This document shows, piece after piece, positions 1-5,272 of a DNA stretch of 5,272 nucleotides. This DNA comes from an uncultured Eubacteriales bacterium. GTDB lineage: Bacteria; Bacillota; Clostridia; Christensenellales; UBA1242. Under the pieces are notes generated by a model that made no database searches, had not been told where the DNA came from, and saw nothing but the letters and a program-made list of their open reading frames with translations. The translations under genes and the position numbers were made by a program. Numbering within the stretch: the first letter of the stretch is position 1; every line of letters starts with the position of its first letter. The stretch spans positions 1 to 5,272 of the forward strand of contig USNN01000062.1 of assembly GCA_900556185.1 (NCBI GenBank). The letters run 5' to 3'.

Positions 1-1
1 A

Positions 2-448
2 AATTCACTTATATATGGATGTATCGTCTTTGGTGTTATGGTGTTATCTGGCGTAATTGTTTATGCAGTTAACTCAATACTAGTTGGCTTTAACTTGTCT
101 AAATTTATGGTTTTTGTAACTATGGTTATAGCCTCCATATTTGTGCAAATTGCTGATTACTTAATGGAAAAATTGGTGCCAGTATTAAAAGCCAACTTAG
201 ATGACTTTATTGTGGTTTTAATACCAGCAATTACAGTTGTTTTGTTTAGTTTACTTGGAAGTAATTTGTCTTTTGGCAAGTTTTTAATTAATTTAATTTC
301 TATGGGGCTTGGGTTTATTTTAGTAGAACTAACTATAGCAAGCGTTAGAAAAAATAAGCTTAGCGTAAATAGTTTTAATGTGTTTAAGGGGAACTTAATT
401 ACTCTTACCATTATGTTTGTAATTACCATTGTCTTAACTAACTTATAG
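2..448 (+). CDS. rnfA: RnfA, ion-translocating Rnf complex membrane subunit (5' end outside window)
   Basis: Partial gene. The frame is open from base 2, so the ATG at 38 is internal and not the start. The visible 148 residues form about five hydrophobic segments. They match the C-terminal part of RnfA/RsxA (about 190 residues in the family), so roughly 45 residues including the first helix are missing. Family-like stretches are the P-V-L before a membrane helix, the G-F-x-L-V segment followed by a basic S-V-R-K-N-K-L turn, and the final F-K-G-N helix (F-R-G-N in E. coli RsxA). RnfA is an integral membrane subunit of the complex that moves electrons between ferredoxin and NAD+ and pumps ions. 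RnfA and RnfE each normally give Cys ligands to a cluster inside the membrane. Here the helix that usually reads T-T-N-C-A reads I-P-A-I-T, without Cys. Its TAG stop overlaps the rnfB ribosome binding site, so the two genes share an operon. RnfE is less likely because the C-terminus is short and RnfA-like. Confidence 0.85.
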   Translation, partial: NSLIYGCIVFGVMVLSGVIVYAVNSILVGFNLSKFMVFVTMVIASIFVQIADYLMEKLVPVLKANLDDFIVVLIPAITVVLFSLLGSNLSFGKFLINLISMGLGFILVELTIASVRKNKLSVNSFNVFKGNLITLTIMFVITIVLTNL

Positions 449-457
449 GAGAAAGTT

Positions 458-1279
458 ATGGAAATAGTATATTTATTATGTGCAATAGTTGCGCCTAGTT
501 TGGTGGCTCTTTTGGTTTATATGATTGTTTCTATGGTTACAAATCGTGTAAATAAAGACGCCAAGCGTGACCTAATTAAAAACGCTATCGTAAATAAAGA
601 CAAAGATTGTTCGGCGTGTGACGGCAATTGCGAGAAGTTTGTAGATGGCGTTATAGACGGTTCAATTAATGTGGATGTTTGCCCTAAAATTAAAAAGATG
701 GATAAGACCGAAATTAAAGAAGTGGTAGGAATATCACCTAAGGCATCTAAAGATAAAATTGCTGTGGTATTATGTAAGGGTGGTGCTAGGTCTACCGATA
801 AATATGGCTACACAGGTGTTAACACTTGTGCCTATTCTAACAAATTATATGATGGGCTAAAGCAGTGTAACTGTGGTTGTCAAGGCTGTATGGATTGTGC
901 TAAGGTTTGCCCAACGGGTGCGTTAAAGAAAAACAAGGTTGGCGTGGCTGAGGTGGATAGGTCTTTGTGTATTGGTTGTGGCGAATGTGTTAAAGTCTGC
1001 CCAGATGAACTAATAAGGCTTATTAACATAAATGAAGACGTTGTGTTGCAATGTAAACAAGCCGAAAACTTAGTGGGGCAAGAAAATGTGCAAGATTTTT
1101 GTGGCGTTGGTTGCACTAAATGCAAAAAATGTGTAAACATTTGCCCAACGGGTGCAATATACGAAGAAAACGGCTTAATTAAGGTAAATGCCGACAAGTG
1201 TAATAAGTGCGACAAGTGCGTTTATGTCTGCCCAAATAACTCTATAACCAAAATAACTTCGGACTTTTTAAATTTCTAA
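458..1279 (+). CDS. rnfB: RnfB, polyferredoxin subunit of the Rnf complex
   Basis: Complete, 273 residues. One N-terminal membrane helix (about residues 3-28) anchors a cytosolic iron-sulfur domain. The first cluster motif is C51-x2-C54-x3-C58-x16-C75, one residue shorter than the usual CxxCx4C of RnfB. Next comes the RnfB-typical block with C106, Y118 and C124. Four [4Fe-4S] ferredoxin motifs follow: C141/C144/C147/C151, C171/C174/C177/C181, C219/C222/C225/C229 and C248/C251/C254/C258, most followed by Pro. This arrangement resembles the longer clostridial RnfB rather than the shorter E. coli RsxB. RnfB is thought to be the entry point for electrons from reduced ferredoxin into the complex. 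The ATG at 458 is 9 nt after the rnfA stop, and its AGGAG (447-451) overlaps that stop codon, suggesting coupled translation. rnfB is usually last in the clostridial rnfCDGEAB order, and the next gene here has its own promoter, so the operon probably ends here. Confidence 0.95.
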   Translation: MEIVYLLCAIVAPSLVALLVYMIVSMVTNRVNKDAKRDLIKNAIVNKDKDCSACDGNCEKFVDGVIDGSINVDVCPKIKKMDKTEIKEVVGISPKASKDKIAVVLCKGGARSTDKYGYTGVNTCAYSNKLYDGLKQCNCGCQGCMDCAKVCPTGALKKNKVGVAEVDRSLCIGCGECVKVCPDELIRLININEDVVLQCKQAENLVGQENVQDFCGVGCTKCKKCVNICPTGAIYEENGLIKVNADKCNKCDKCVYVCPNNSITKITSDFLNF

Positions 1280-1295
1280 AAATTTTTAAAAAGTA

Positions 1296-1324
1296 TATAC
1301 AAATGGCAAAATCTATGCTATAAT
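1296..1324 (+). promoter_or_regulatory. Sigma-70/SigA-type promoter with extended -10, for the ppx-like gene
   Basis: A -35-like TATACA (1296-1301, four of six consensus bases) is followed by a 17-nt spacer and a perfect TATAAT at 1319-1324. TGC directly before it forms the extended -10 TGn motif. Transcription would start near 1331, giving a leader of about 42 nt before the TTG start at 1373. The site lies in the 93-nt gap after rnfB and separates the two units. Confidence 0.75.
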
Positions 1325-1372
1325 GTTTCCGAAATTGGGGGAATTTAATCTATAAAGTAGGAGATATACGCT

Positions 1373-2890
1373 TTGGAAAAAAATGCCTTTATTGAAATAA
1401 ATAATTACACTGCAAAGTTAATTATCGCTGATGTTGAAACCAATTCATTTTTTAATGTGGTGGCAAGAAGAGTAGTGCCAATCGAACTAGGACGAGATTT
1501 TGACAAAGATAGATTTTTAAAGAGAATACAAATAGATTACGCTATTGAAGTATTAAAGCAATTTAAAAAGTGTTGCAATATGTATGAAGTTTCAAAAACA
1601 ACTGCGATAGCAACATTTTTAAACGATAAAAAACCAAAAAATTTAAATAGTTTTATAGACGAAGTATACACCAAGTGTGGCTTTAAAATAGATTATATAG
1701 ACGATATTACACAAGACAACACATTATTCACTGCGTCATTAAACACCATTGAGGGTAATAAGGCTTTAATTTGTATGATGGACTATGATAGTATTAGACT
1801 TGTGCAATATAATAGGCGTGGGGTTGTTAATCATATAACCTTGCCTTTTGGTCCGCTTTCGTTATTAACAGATTTTCCAGCAGAACAATATTCTAGCGAA
1901 GAAAGACTAGATTTAATTAAAAGTTATATAGAATCTGAATTATCACGAATTGAGTGGTATGAAGAAGTTAAACCTTTAAAATTCATAGCAATTGGTAAGT
2001 TGTTTGAAGACCTTGGTAAAATGGTTAGAAAATATAAAAAATATCCATTTGACCGAACTCATAACTATTGCATGGATAGAGAAAGTATAGATTATATTTA
2101 TAACCAACTTGTGCCAATGGGTATAGATAGTCCTAAAAAAATTAAGGGTCTTGAAGATTGTAGGCTAGATGTTTTTATAATTGCTCAAATTATTATGCAA
2201 AAATTGTTTGATAATCTTGGCACAGAAAATGTTTATATATCTAAAAATGGAGTGCTTGAAGGATATATTTTGTCATCTATTATAGACATTCCTCAAGATA
2301 TGCCACTATTAGATATGTTAACTTTTGGCGTAGATGGTTGCTTAATGAACCTAAACGACATTAGAAAAACTCACGCAAAGCAGGTTGAAAAACTAGCGGT
2401 TACCATATTTAGAGAACTTAAGGTGGTGCATAAACTACCAAAAGCGTATTTAAAAATACTAAAGGCTGCTGCATATTTGCACGACCTTGGGTATGCTGTT
2501 AACTATTTTAAACATTCTCAACACAGTTTTTATATGATTATAAATAACGATGTTTTGGGCTTAACTCACCGAGAACAAATTTTAGCGGGTTTTGTTGCTA
2601 GTTTGCATCATGGTGAAGACCTAAACATTCCAGAATGGATAAAATATCAAAGCCTATTTGAACCAGAAGACATAGAAAGTGTTAAAAAGATGGGCATTCT
2701 TTTAAACCTAGCAGAAAGTTTCGATGTTTCTATGTGCAGTGTAATTAAAGATATTCATTGCGACATTTTAGGTGATTCAGTTATATTTAAAACCGAAAAT
2801 GAGTTAGATAAGTCTTATGAACTAGATGAAGCGAGTCAGGTTTCTAAACTATTTGAGCAAACATTTAAAAAGCGTCCTGAAATTTTATAG
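1373..2890 (+). CDS. Ppx/GppA-like protein with C-terminal HD domain; Ppx motifs degenerate
   Basis: 505 residues, starting at TTG with AGGAG at 1359-1363 (9-nt spacing). No better ATG lies upstream. Layout follows long Ppx/GppA proteins: two actin-like (ASKHA) lobes (about 5-305), then an HD-type domain (about 330-490). Recognisable Ppx features include the strand plus E-G-Y-I-L at 296-300 (R-E-G-x-L in relatives). Motifs used by Ppx/GppA to bind phosphate and cleave polyphosphate or pppGpp are altered. The first D-x-G-S-N-S loop reads E-I-N-N-Y-T (8-13). The usual E-E-A-R stretch reads Q-D-N-T (114-117). The D-I-G-G-G-S loop reads M-M-D-Y-D-S (135-140). The G-G-T loop reads I-G-K near 207-209. 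The HD residues are kept: H334, H370-D371, H381/H384, H412/H413, and an A-E-S-F-D segment at 447-451. I infer a phosphohydrolase or nucleotide-sensing HD protein with a non-catalytic Ppx scaffold, not an active exopolyphosphatase. It is followed after 12 nt by the MreB-like gene. Confidence 0.8.
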   Translation: MEKNAFIEINNYTAKLIIADVETNSFFNVVARRVVPIELGRDFDKDRFLKRIQIDYAIEVLKQFKKCCNMYEVSKTTAIATFLNDKKPKNLNSFIDEVYTKCGFKIDYIDDITQDNTLFTASLNTIEGNKALICMMDYDSIRLVQYNRRGVVNHITLPFGPLSLLTDFPAEQYSSEERLDLIKSYIESELSRIEWYEEVKPLKFIAIGKLFEDLGKMVRKYKKYPFDRTHNYCMDRESIDYIYNQLVPMGIDSPKKIKGLEDCRLDVFIIAQIIMQKLFDNLGTENVYISKNGVLEGYILSSIIDIPQDMPLLDMLTFGVDGCLMNLNDIRKTHAKQVEKLAVTIFRELKVVHKLPKAYLKILKAAAYLHDLGYAVNYFKHSQHSFYMIINNDVLGLTHREQILAGFVASLHHGEDLNIPEWIKYQSLFEPEDIESVKKMGILLNLAESFDVSMCSVIKDIHCDILGDSVIFKTENELDKSYELDEASQVSKLFEQTFKKRPEIL

Positions 2891-2902
2891 TAAGGAGAGA
2901 GT

Positions 2903-3295
2903 ATGAGCATAGTTATTGCAGTAAAAATTGGTAGTAGTAACACATCCATATTTAAAGCAGGCGAGGGTCTTGTTCTGTTTGAGCCAACGCTTGTGGCATA
3001 TAATGACTGCGGGAGTGTTAAAAAGGTTGTAGCCATTGGTAAAAAAGCAAAAAGGATGCTTGGCAGAACTGATGGAAACACCATTATAAAAGCACCAATA
3101 GAGCAAGGTCGGGTTGCCGATGTGGAACTATGTGCAATAATGCTTAAAAGTTATTTATCAAAAGTTATTCCTTTTTCTTCTTTTGTATATTTATTCTTTA
3201 GGCTCATTAATGCCTTTTTCATTAATAAAGCCAAAAATTCATGCAGTTGTGTGTATTCCCGTAGGCTTAACGAAAGACGAAAAGCGAAACTATGA
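2903..3295 (+). CDS. MreB/actin-like protein, N-terminal fragment (frame broken)
   Basis: Starts at ATG 2903 with AAGGAGAG (2892-2899), 12 nt after the ppx-like gene, so the two are co-transcribed. Residues 1-91 match the N-terminal lobe of MreB: the phosphate-1 loop (I-G-S-S-N-T, 9-14), E-G-L-V-L-F-E-P near 21-28, the A-I-G-K-K-A-K-R-M-L-G-R-T segment ending at 56, and the V-A-D-V-E segment at 71-75. After about residue 91 the frame leaves the family and ends at 3295 in unrelated residues. The rest of MreB continues one frame over, up to 3953. Removing 43 nt (for example 3170-3212) joins the halves as one 335-residue protein, the usual MreB length. MreB is a cytoplasmic actin homologue that guides lateral wall synthesis. 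Here the phosphate-1 Asp is Lys8, so this may be a divergent paralogue rather than the main cell-shape MreB. Whether a full-length product is made is uncertain. Confidence 0.7.
   Translation: MSIVIAVKIGSSNTSIFKAGEGLVLFEPTLVAYNDCGSVKKVVAIGKKAKRMLGRTDGNTIIKAPIEQGRVADVELCAIMLKSYLSKVIPFSSFVYLFFRLINAFFINKAKNSCSCVYSRRLNERRKAKL
3170..3220 (+). repeat. 43-nt frame-breaking insertion bounded by 8-bp direct repeats CCTTTTTC
   Basis: CCTTTTTC occurs at 3170-3177 and again at 3213-3220, with 35 nt of T-rich sequence between. One repeat plus the spacer is 43 nt, which is not a multiple of three. Deleting one unit brings the two MreB frames together as V-I-P-F-S-L-I-K-P-K. This gives the expected short link between the family's Y-Y-I helix and its next strand (about 10-11 residues in B. 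subtilis MreB, from my memory of that sequence). Keeping the segment with only a one-base correction would add about 14 hydrophobic residues there. Confidence 0.6.
3201..3232 (+). other. Imperfect hairpin across the 3' end of the insertion
   Basis: GGCT-C-ATTAAT (3201-3211) can pair with ATTAAT-AA-AGCC (3221-3232): ten base pairs with a small asymmetric internal loop, around a 9-nt loop that holds the second CCTTTTTC. After one mismatch, three further T-A pairs are possible outside. No T-tract follows, so it is not an intrinsic terminator. Confidence 0.45.
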
Positions 3296-3953
3296 ACTTG
3301 CTTGCAATATGGCGGGTATCCAAGATGTAGACTTTGTTCCAGCAGTTTTAGCTGGTGCAATTGGCTACAATATAAAAATAGACGAGCCAGTGGGGTATTG
3401 CTTAGTGAATATTGGTGGTGGTTCTACCGATGTTGTGGTTGTTAGTAACTCCAAAATTGTTTCAGGCGTTAATGTCGCTATAGGTGGAAACTTGCTAGAC
3501 CGCTCAATAGAACAATCTATTTATGATGATTACCAGGTTTCGGTTGGTCTTGGGGTGGCTGAAAACTTAAAAATAGAAATAGGTACGCTTTACGCAAATG
3601 ATTCTGCTAGTGCCGAAGTTACGGGCGTAGACCCACTTTCAGGCGTGGCTAAAAGTGTGGTAGTGGAATCTAAACTTGTGTATGACTCGGTGGTATGCTA
3701 TTACGAAAAAATTGCAGAGTGCATTTTGTCGGTTATATCAAACTGCCCACCAAATATTGTAGAAGATATTCATAATATGGGTATATATATGATGGGCGGG
3801 GCTTCACTAATAACGGGTGCAGAGCAATTTTTTAGAAAGAAACTTAATATGCCCGTAATTATTCAAGATGAGACAACCGCAATTGATGCAATTGGGGCAG
3901 GAATGTGTTTAAACAAGAAAGATTTATTGAAAACACTTGTAGAGCCAAAGTAG
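3210..3953 (+). CDS. MreB/actin-like protein, C-terminal fragment (frame broken)
   Basis: Continuation of the MreB-like gene in another frame, open from just after a stop at 3138. From about 3219 it follows MreB: the K-P-K-I-H-A-V-V-C-I-P-V-G strand, the phosphate-2 loop N-I-G-G-G-S-T-D, an E-N-L-K-I-E-I-G helix (A-E-x-I-K-x-E-I-G in MreB), C-P-P-N-I-V-E-D-I (T-P-P-E-L-A-A-D-I in MreB), and the adenosine loop M-G-G-A-S. In joined numbering the phosphate-2 Asp is Asn155, and the catalytic E-E-P segment reads P-A-V at 132-134. Both changes suggest weak or no ATP hydrolysis. If translated alone, the product could begin at ATG 3210 (247 residues) with a poor AGG at 3200-3202, or at TTG 3183. Neither site has a convincing ribosome binding site. 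A lone C-terminal piece would lack the first phosphate loop and is unlikely to polymerise. EutJ or another ASKHA protein is a weaker alternative. Confidence 0.7.
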   Translation: MPFSLIKPKIHAVVCIPVGLTKDEKRNYELACNMAGIQDVDFVPAVLAGAIGYNIKIDEPVGYCLVNIGGGSTDVVVVSNSKIVSGVNVAIGGNLLDRSIEQSIYDDYQVSVGLGVAENLKIEIGTLYANDSASAEVTGVDPLSGVAKSVVVESKLVYDSVVCYYEKIAECILSVISNCPPNIVEDIHNMGIYMMGGASLITGAEQFFRKKLNMPVIIQDETTAIDAIGAGMCLNKKDLLKTLVEPK

Positions 3954-3977
3954 TCAAATAGCTTTATAATAAAGGGG

Positions 3978-4002
3978 TTTACGGTGCTATGTGTGATATA
4001 GT
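3978..4002 (+). promoter_or_regulatory. Possible promoter for the two-gene unknown operon
   Basis: An extended -10 (TGA before TATAGT, 3997-4002) lies 17 nt before the ATG at 4020. The nearest -35-like TTTACG (3978-3983) is only 13 nt upstream, too close for a normal promoter, so the extended -10 would have to act largely alone. A perfect TATAAT at 3965-3970 is an alternative but lacks a good -35. The preceding gene ends at 3953 and the 66-nt gap shows no terminator. Confidence 0.35.
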
Positions 4003-4019
4003 ATCTAATGGAGGGAAGT

Positions 4020-4487
4020 ATGGCAAAGAAAGTTCCTAATATGAATTACATTCAAAAACTTACAGATAAGCAAATAGAGAAATTTATTGAAACAGATATT
4101 ATGATGCATTACCCTAACGCACAAAAGGTAACAAACGCAAGCGAATATAGAAAAACACATAAATCAAAACCATTTTTTAAAATGTTTCAAATAACTGGCA
4201 TCGAGAAAAATAAAAAATGTTACGATGTGTACGTTCAAGTTTGGGTAGATTGGGTGGACGATAGTCCATACGCGAATACTCCACATACAAAACTTGTTAA
4301 TTTTCACTATTCTATAAACGATTTCGATTGCACTAATAACCATGAAATTAACCCAGAAAAAATAAATATGAATTGGGTTAAATATATGGATAAAATATTG
4401 GACGATTATAACTATATCCCAGAAGCAAACGAATATAACAAAAAAATGTATGTAAACCCTAAAAAAGAGGAAGCCGATGTTAGATAA
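4020..4487 (+). CDS. Hypothetical protein, 155 residues, cytosolic
   Basis: Not recognised. I chose ATG 4020 over the in-frame ATG at 4008 because GGAGGG (4010-4015) sits at proper distance from 4020 and would lie inside the gene if 4008 were used. The protein has no signal peptide or membrane segment. A Lys-rich N-terminal helix (about 10-30) is followed by an aromatic, strand-like region (52-100). That region includes Y-D-V-Y-V-Q-V-W-V-D-W-V-D-D (68-81) and V-N-F-H-Y-S-I (93-99), then a short helix near 118-130 and a charged tail. This alpha-then-beta pattern could suit a small cone- or barrel-shaped fold, but no catalytic motif stands out and I assign no function. Its last 11 nt overlap the next gene, so both are probably made together and may act together. 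Confidence 0.75.
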   Translation: MAKKVPNMNYIQKLTDKQIEKFIETDIMMHYPNAQKVTNASEYRKTHKSKPFFKMFQITGIEKNKKCYDVYVQVWVDWVDDSPYANTPHTKLVNFHYSINDFDCTNNHEINPEKINMNWVKYMDKILDDYNYIPEANEYNKKMYVNPKKEEADVR

Positions 4488-5115
4488 AGTAACAATTAGA
4501 AACATATATGGCAATATGCTTATGAACCTTAGGTCTACATTGGAAAATAGTGGTGAAGAGGTAACTAGAAATAGCATAAAAACAGTTGCACAGTCGGTTG
4601 TGTCTTCAATGAAAAACACCGATGGTAAGTCTTTAACCAAGGCAGAAAAAACCACAGTTGCTACATTTTCTAGAGCGGTTGCAAAGAAATTTCCATCAAA
4701 CTTGCTAGTTAACGAAATTTTTAACGAACTATACAAAGATAGACCAGAAATAAATAAGGTGCTTGGTAGCGATTGCAAAATTTCTGACGTGGTTACGCAT
4801 TTATACTTGAATGTTCCAACCAAAGACGCCACTGCAATAAATTTTATCGACGATAAAAACCTTAAATATCTAGATTTTTCTAACGAAAAACTTACATCAA
4901 AAGAAGTGCAAGCAATAAGGCAAATTTTGGACACTAGGTCTAAAAAAATCAGTGCAAAACTAAGGAAATTAGATAAAGACCTAATAGCTTCAAGACACAA
5001 CGCTCCAGAATGGAAGATTTGTGCAACATCTGCAGACGAAGCAAGTTATAATCTTGGTGTTTGTAAACATTTAATAGACTCATTAGATAGCCATGGCTAT
5101 TTAGAAAAAGAGTAA
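4477..5115 (+). CDS. Hypothetical protein, 212 residues, mostly helical
   Basis: Not recognised. ATG 4477 is preceded by AAAGAGG (4464-4470) with 6-nt spacing, inside the end of the upstream gene. The 11-nt overlap implies translational coupling. The sequence is Lys/Ser/Asp-rich and predicted mainly helical by eye, with no membrane segment or signal peptide. Segments of note are a Ser/Thr-rich helix (about 30-72), a helix with N-E-I-F-N-E-L-Y (79-86), and a strongly basic stretch R-S-K-K-I-S-A-K-L-R-K-L-D-K (154-167) that could bind nucleic acid or another protein. That binding role is inference only. The C-terminus contains C182 and C196. No terminator is visible between the TAA at 5113 and the tRNA promoter. 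Confidence 0.75.
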   Translation: MLDKVTIRNIYGNMLMNLRSTLENSGEEVTRNSIKTVAQSVVSSMKNTDGKSLTKAEKTTVATFSRAVAKKFPSNLLVNEIFNELYKDRPEINKVLGSDCKISDVVTHLYLNVPTKDATAINFIDDKNLKYLDFSNEKLTSKEVQAIRQILDTRSKKISAKLRKLDKDLIASRHNAPEWKICATSADEASYNLGVCKHLIDSLDSHGYLEKE

Positions 5116-5131
5116 ATAATAGATAAAACCC

Positions 5132-5160
5132 TTGCAATTTATACCGTTTTATGATATATT
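5132..5160 (+). promoter_or_regulatory. Promoter of the tRNA-Leu gene
   Basis: TTGCAA (5132-5137), a 17-nt spacer and TATATT (5155-5160), with TGA directly before the -10. Transcription would start near 5167, about 18 nt before the mature tRNA. CTTGCAA (5131-5137) recurs inverted as TTGCAAG at 5171-5177, around the promoter core. Confidence 0.75.
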
Positions 5161-5184
5161 AATTTGGTAGTTGCAAGAAAATTT

Positions 5185-5271
5185 GCCGAAGTGGTGAAAT
5201 TGGCAGACGCGCTGGACTCAAAATCCAGTATTGGAAACAATGTGCGGGTTCAAGTCCCGCCTTCGGCACCA
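5185..5271 (+). tRNA. tRNA-Leu (anticodon CAA)
   Basis: An 87-nt class II tRNA reading UUG codons. The acceptor stem GCCGAAG (5185-5191) pairs perfectly with CTTCGGC (5261-5267). The discriminator is A5268 and CCA is encoded at 5269-5271. The anticodon stem CTGGA/TCCAG (5212-5216/5224-5228) encloses the loop CTCAAAA, with anticodon CAA at 5219-5221. The long variable arm ATTG-GAAA-CAAT (5230-5241) is expected for Leu. The T arm GCGGG-TTCAAGT-CCCGC (5244-5260) is complete. Confidence 0.97.
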
Positions 5272-5272
5272 A

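Noticed and set aside
880..1215. Minus-strand frame opposite rnfB
   Set aside because: It mirrors the repeated ferredoxin Cys motifs of rnfB, giving repeated P-V-G-Q-T-like strings; it is a shadow.
1264..1293. AT-only inverted repeat CTTTTTAAA/TTTAAAAAG after rnfB as a terminator
   Set aside because: The stem has almost no GC, the loop is 12 nt and no T-tract follows, so it cannot be supported as an intrinsic terminator.
1332..1346. AAATT-GGGGG-AATTT in the leader of the ppx-like gene as a regulatory hairpin
   Set aside because: Five A-T pairs only; no known riboswitch or leader motif is visible in the 42-nt leader.
3170..3186. Simple programmed +1 frameshift or single-base error in the T-runs
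   Set aside because: It would restore the frame but leave about 14 extra hydrophobic residues that MreB proteins lack at this point. The 43-nt repeat unit explains frame and length together. It is not fully excluded.
3962..3974. Small hairpin CTTTA-TAA-TAAAG after the MreB-like gene
   Set aside because: Only five weak pairs, followed by GGGG rather than a T-run; more likely part of a -10-like TATAAT.
4164..5000. Long minus-strand open frame of 278 codons
   Set aside because: It lies antisense to two genes that have good ribosome binding sites and overlap-coupled starts. Its hydrophobic, Phe/Ser-rich translation is typical of the complement of Lys/Asn/Glu-rich coding sequence.
1..5272. TGA recoding, CRISPR array or transposase
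   Set aside because: All Trp codons checked are TGG, no in-frame TGA occurs in the genes, no spaced direct-repeat array exists, and no translated frame shows transposase or integrase motifs.

Overview
The window is a low-GC, plus-strand-only segment. It has strong AGGAG-type ribosome binding sites, TAA/TAG stops and extended -10 promoters, which fits a Clostridia-like member of the Firmicutes. The clostridial order rnfA-rnfB, and an RnfB with extra ferredoxin modules, support this. I cannot name the organism. Trp is always TGG and no gene I call intact ends in TGA, so nothing points to a non-standard code.

Region 1 (1-1279) is the end of an rnf operon: the C-terminal three quarters of RnfA, cut by the window edge, then complete RnfB. 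Together with genes outside the window these should form the membrane Rnf complex, which couples ferredoxin:NAD+ oxidoreduction to ion transport. The RnfA appears to lack one of the two Cys residues that normally hold the intramembrane iron-sulfur cluster.

Region 2 (about 1296-3953) is a separate transcription unit with a good promoter at 1296-1324. Its first gene encodes a Ppx/GppA-like protein with an intact C-terminal HD domain but eroded Ppx catalytic motifs. The second encodes an MreB/actin-like protein, also with altered nucleotide-site residues. The MreB-like reading frame is broken by what looks like a 43-nt insertion bounded by a direct repeat of CCTTTTTC. Removing exactly one repeat unit restores the frame and gives a 335-residue protein, the normal MreB size. 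This is the most interesting signal in the window: a recent insertion mutation, an assembly error, or (speculatively) a sequence bypassed during translation.

Region 3 (4020-5115) holds two unrecognised, translationally coupled genes (155 and 212 residues, 11-nt overlap), both apparently cytosolic.

Region 4 (5116-5272) is a tRNA-Leu(CAA) gene with its own near-consensus promoter and an encoded CCA end.
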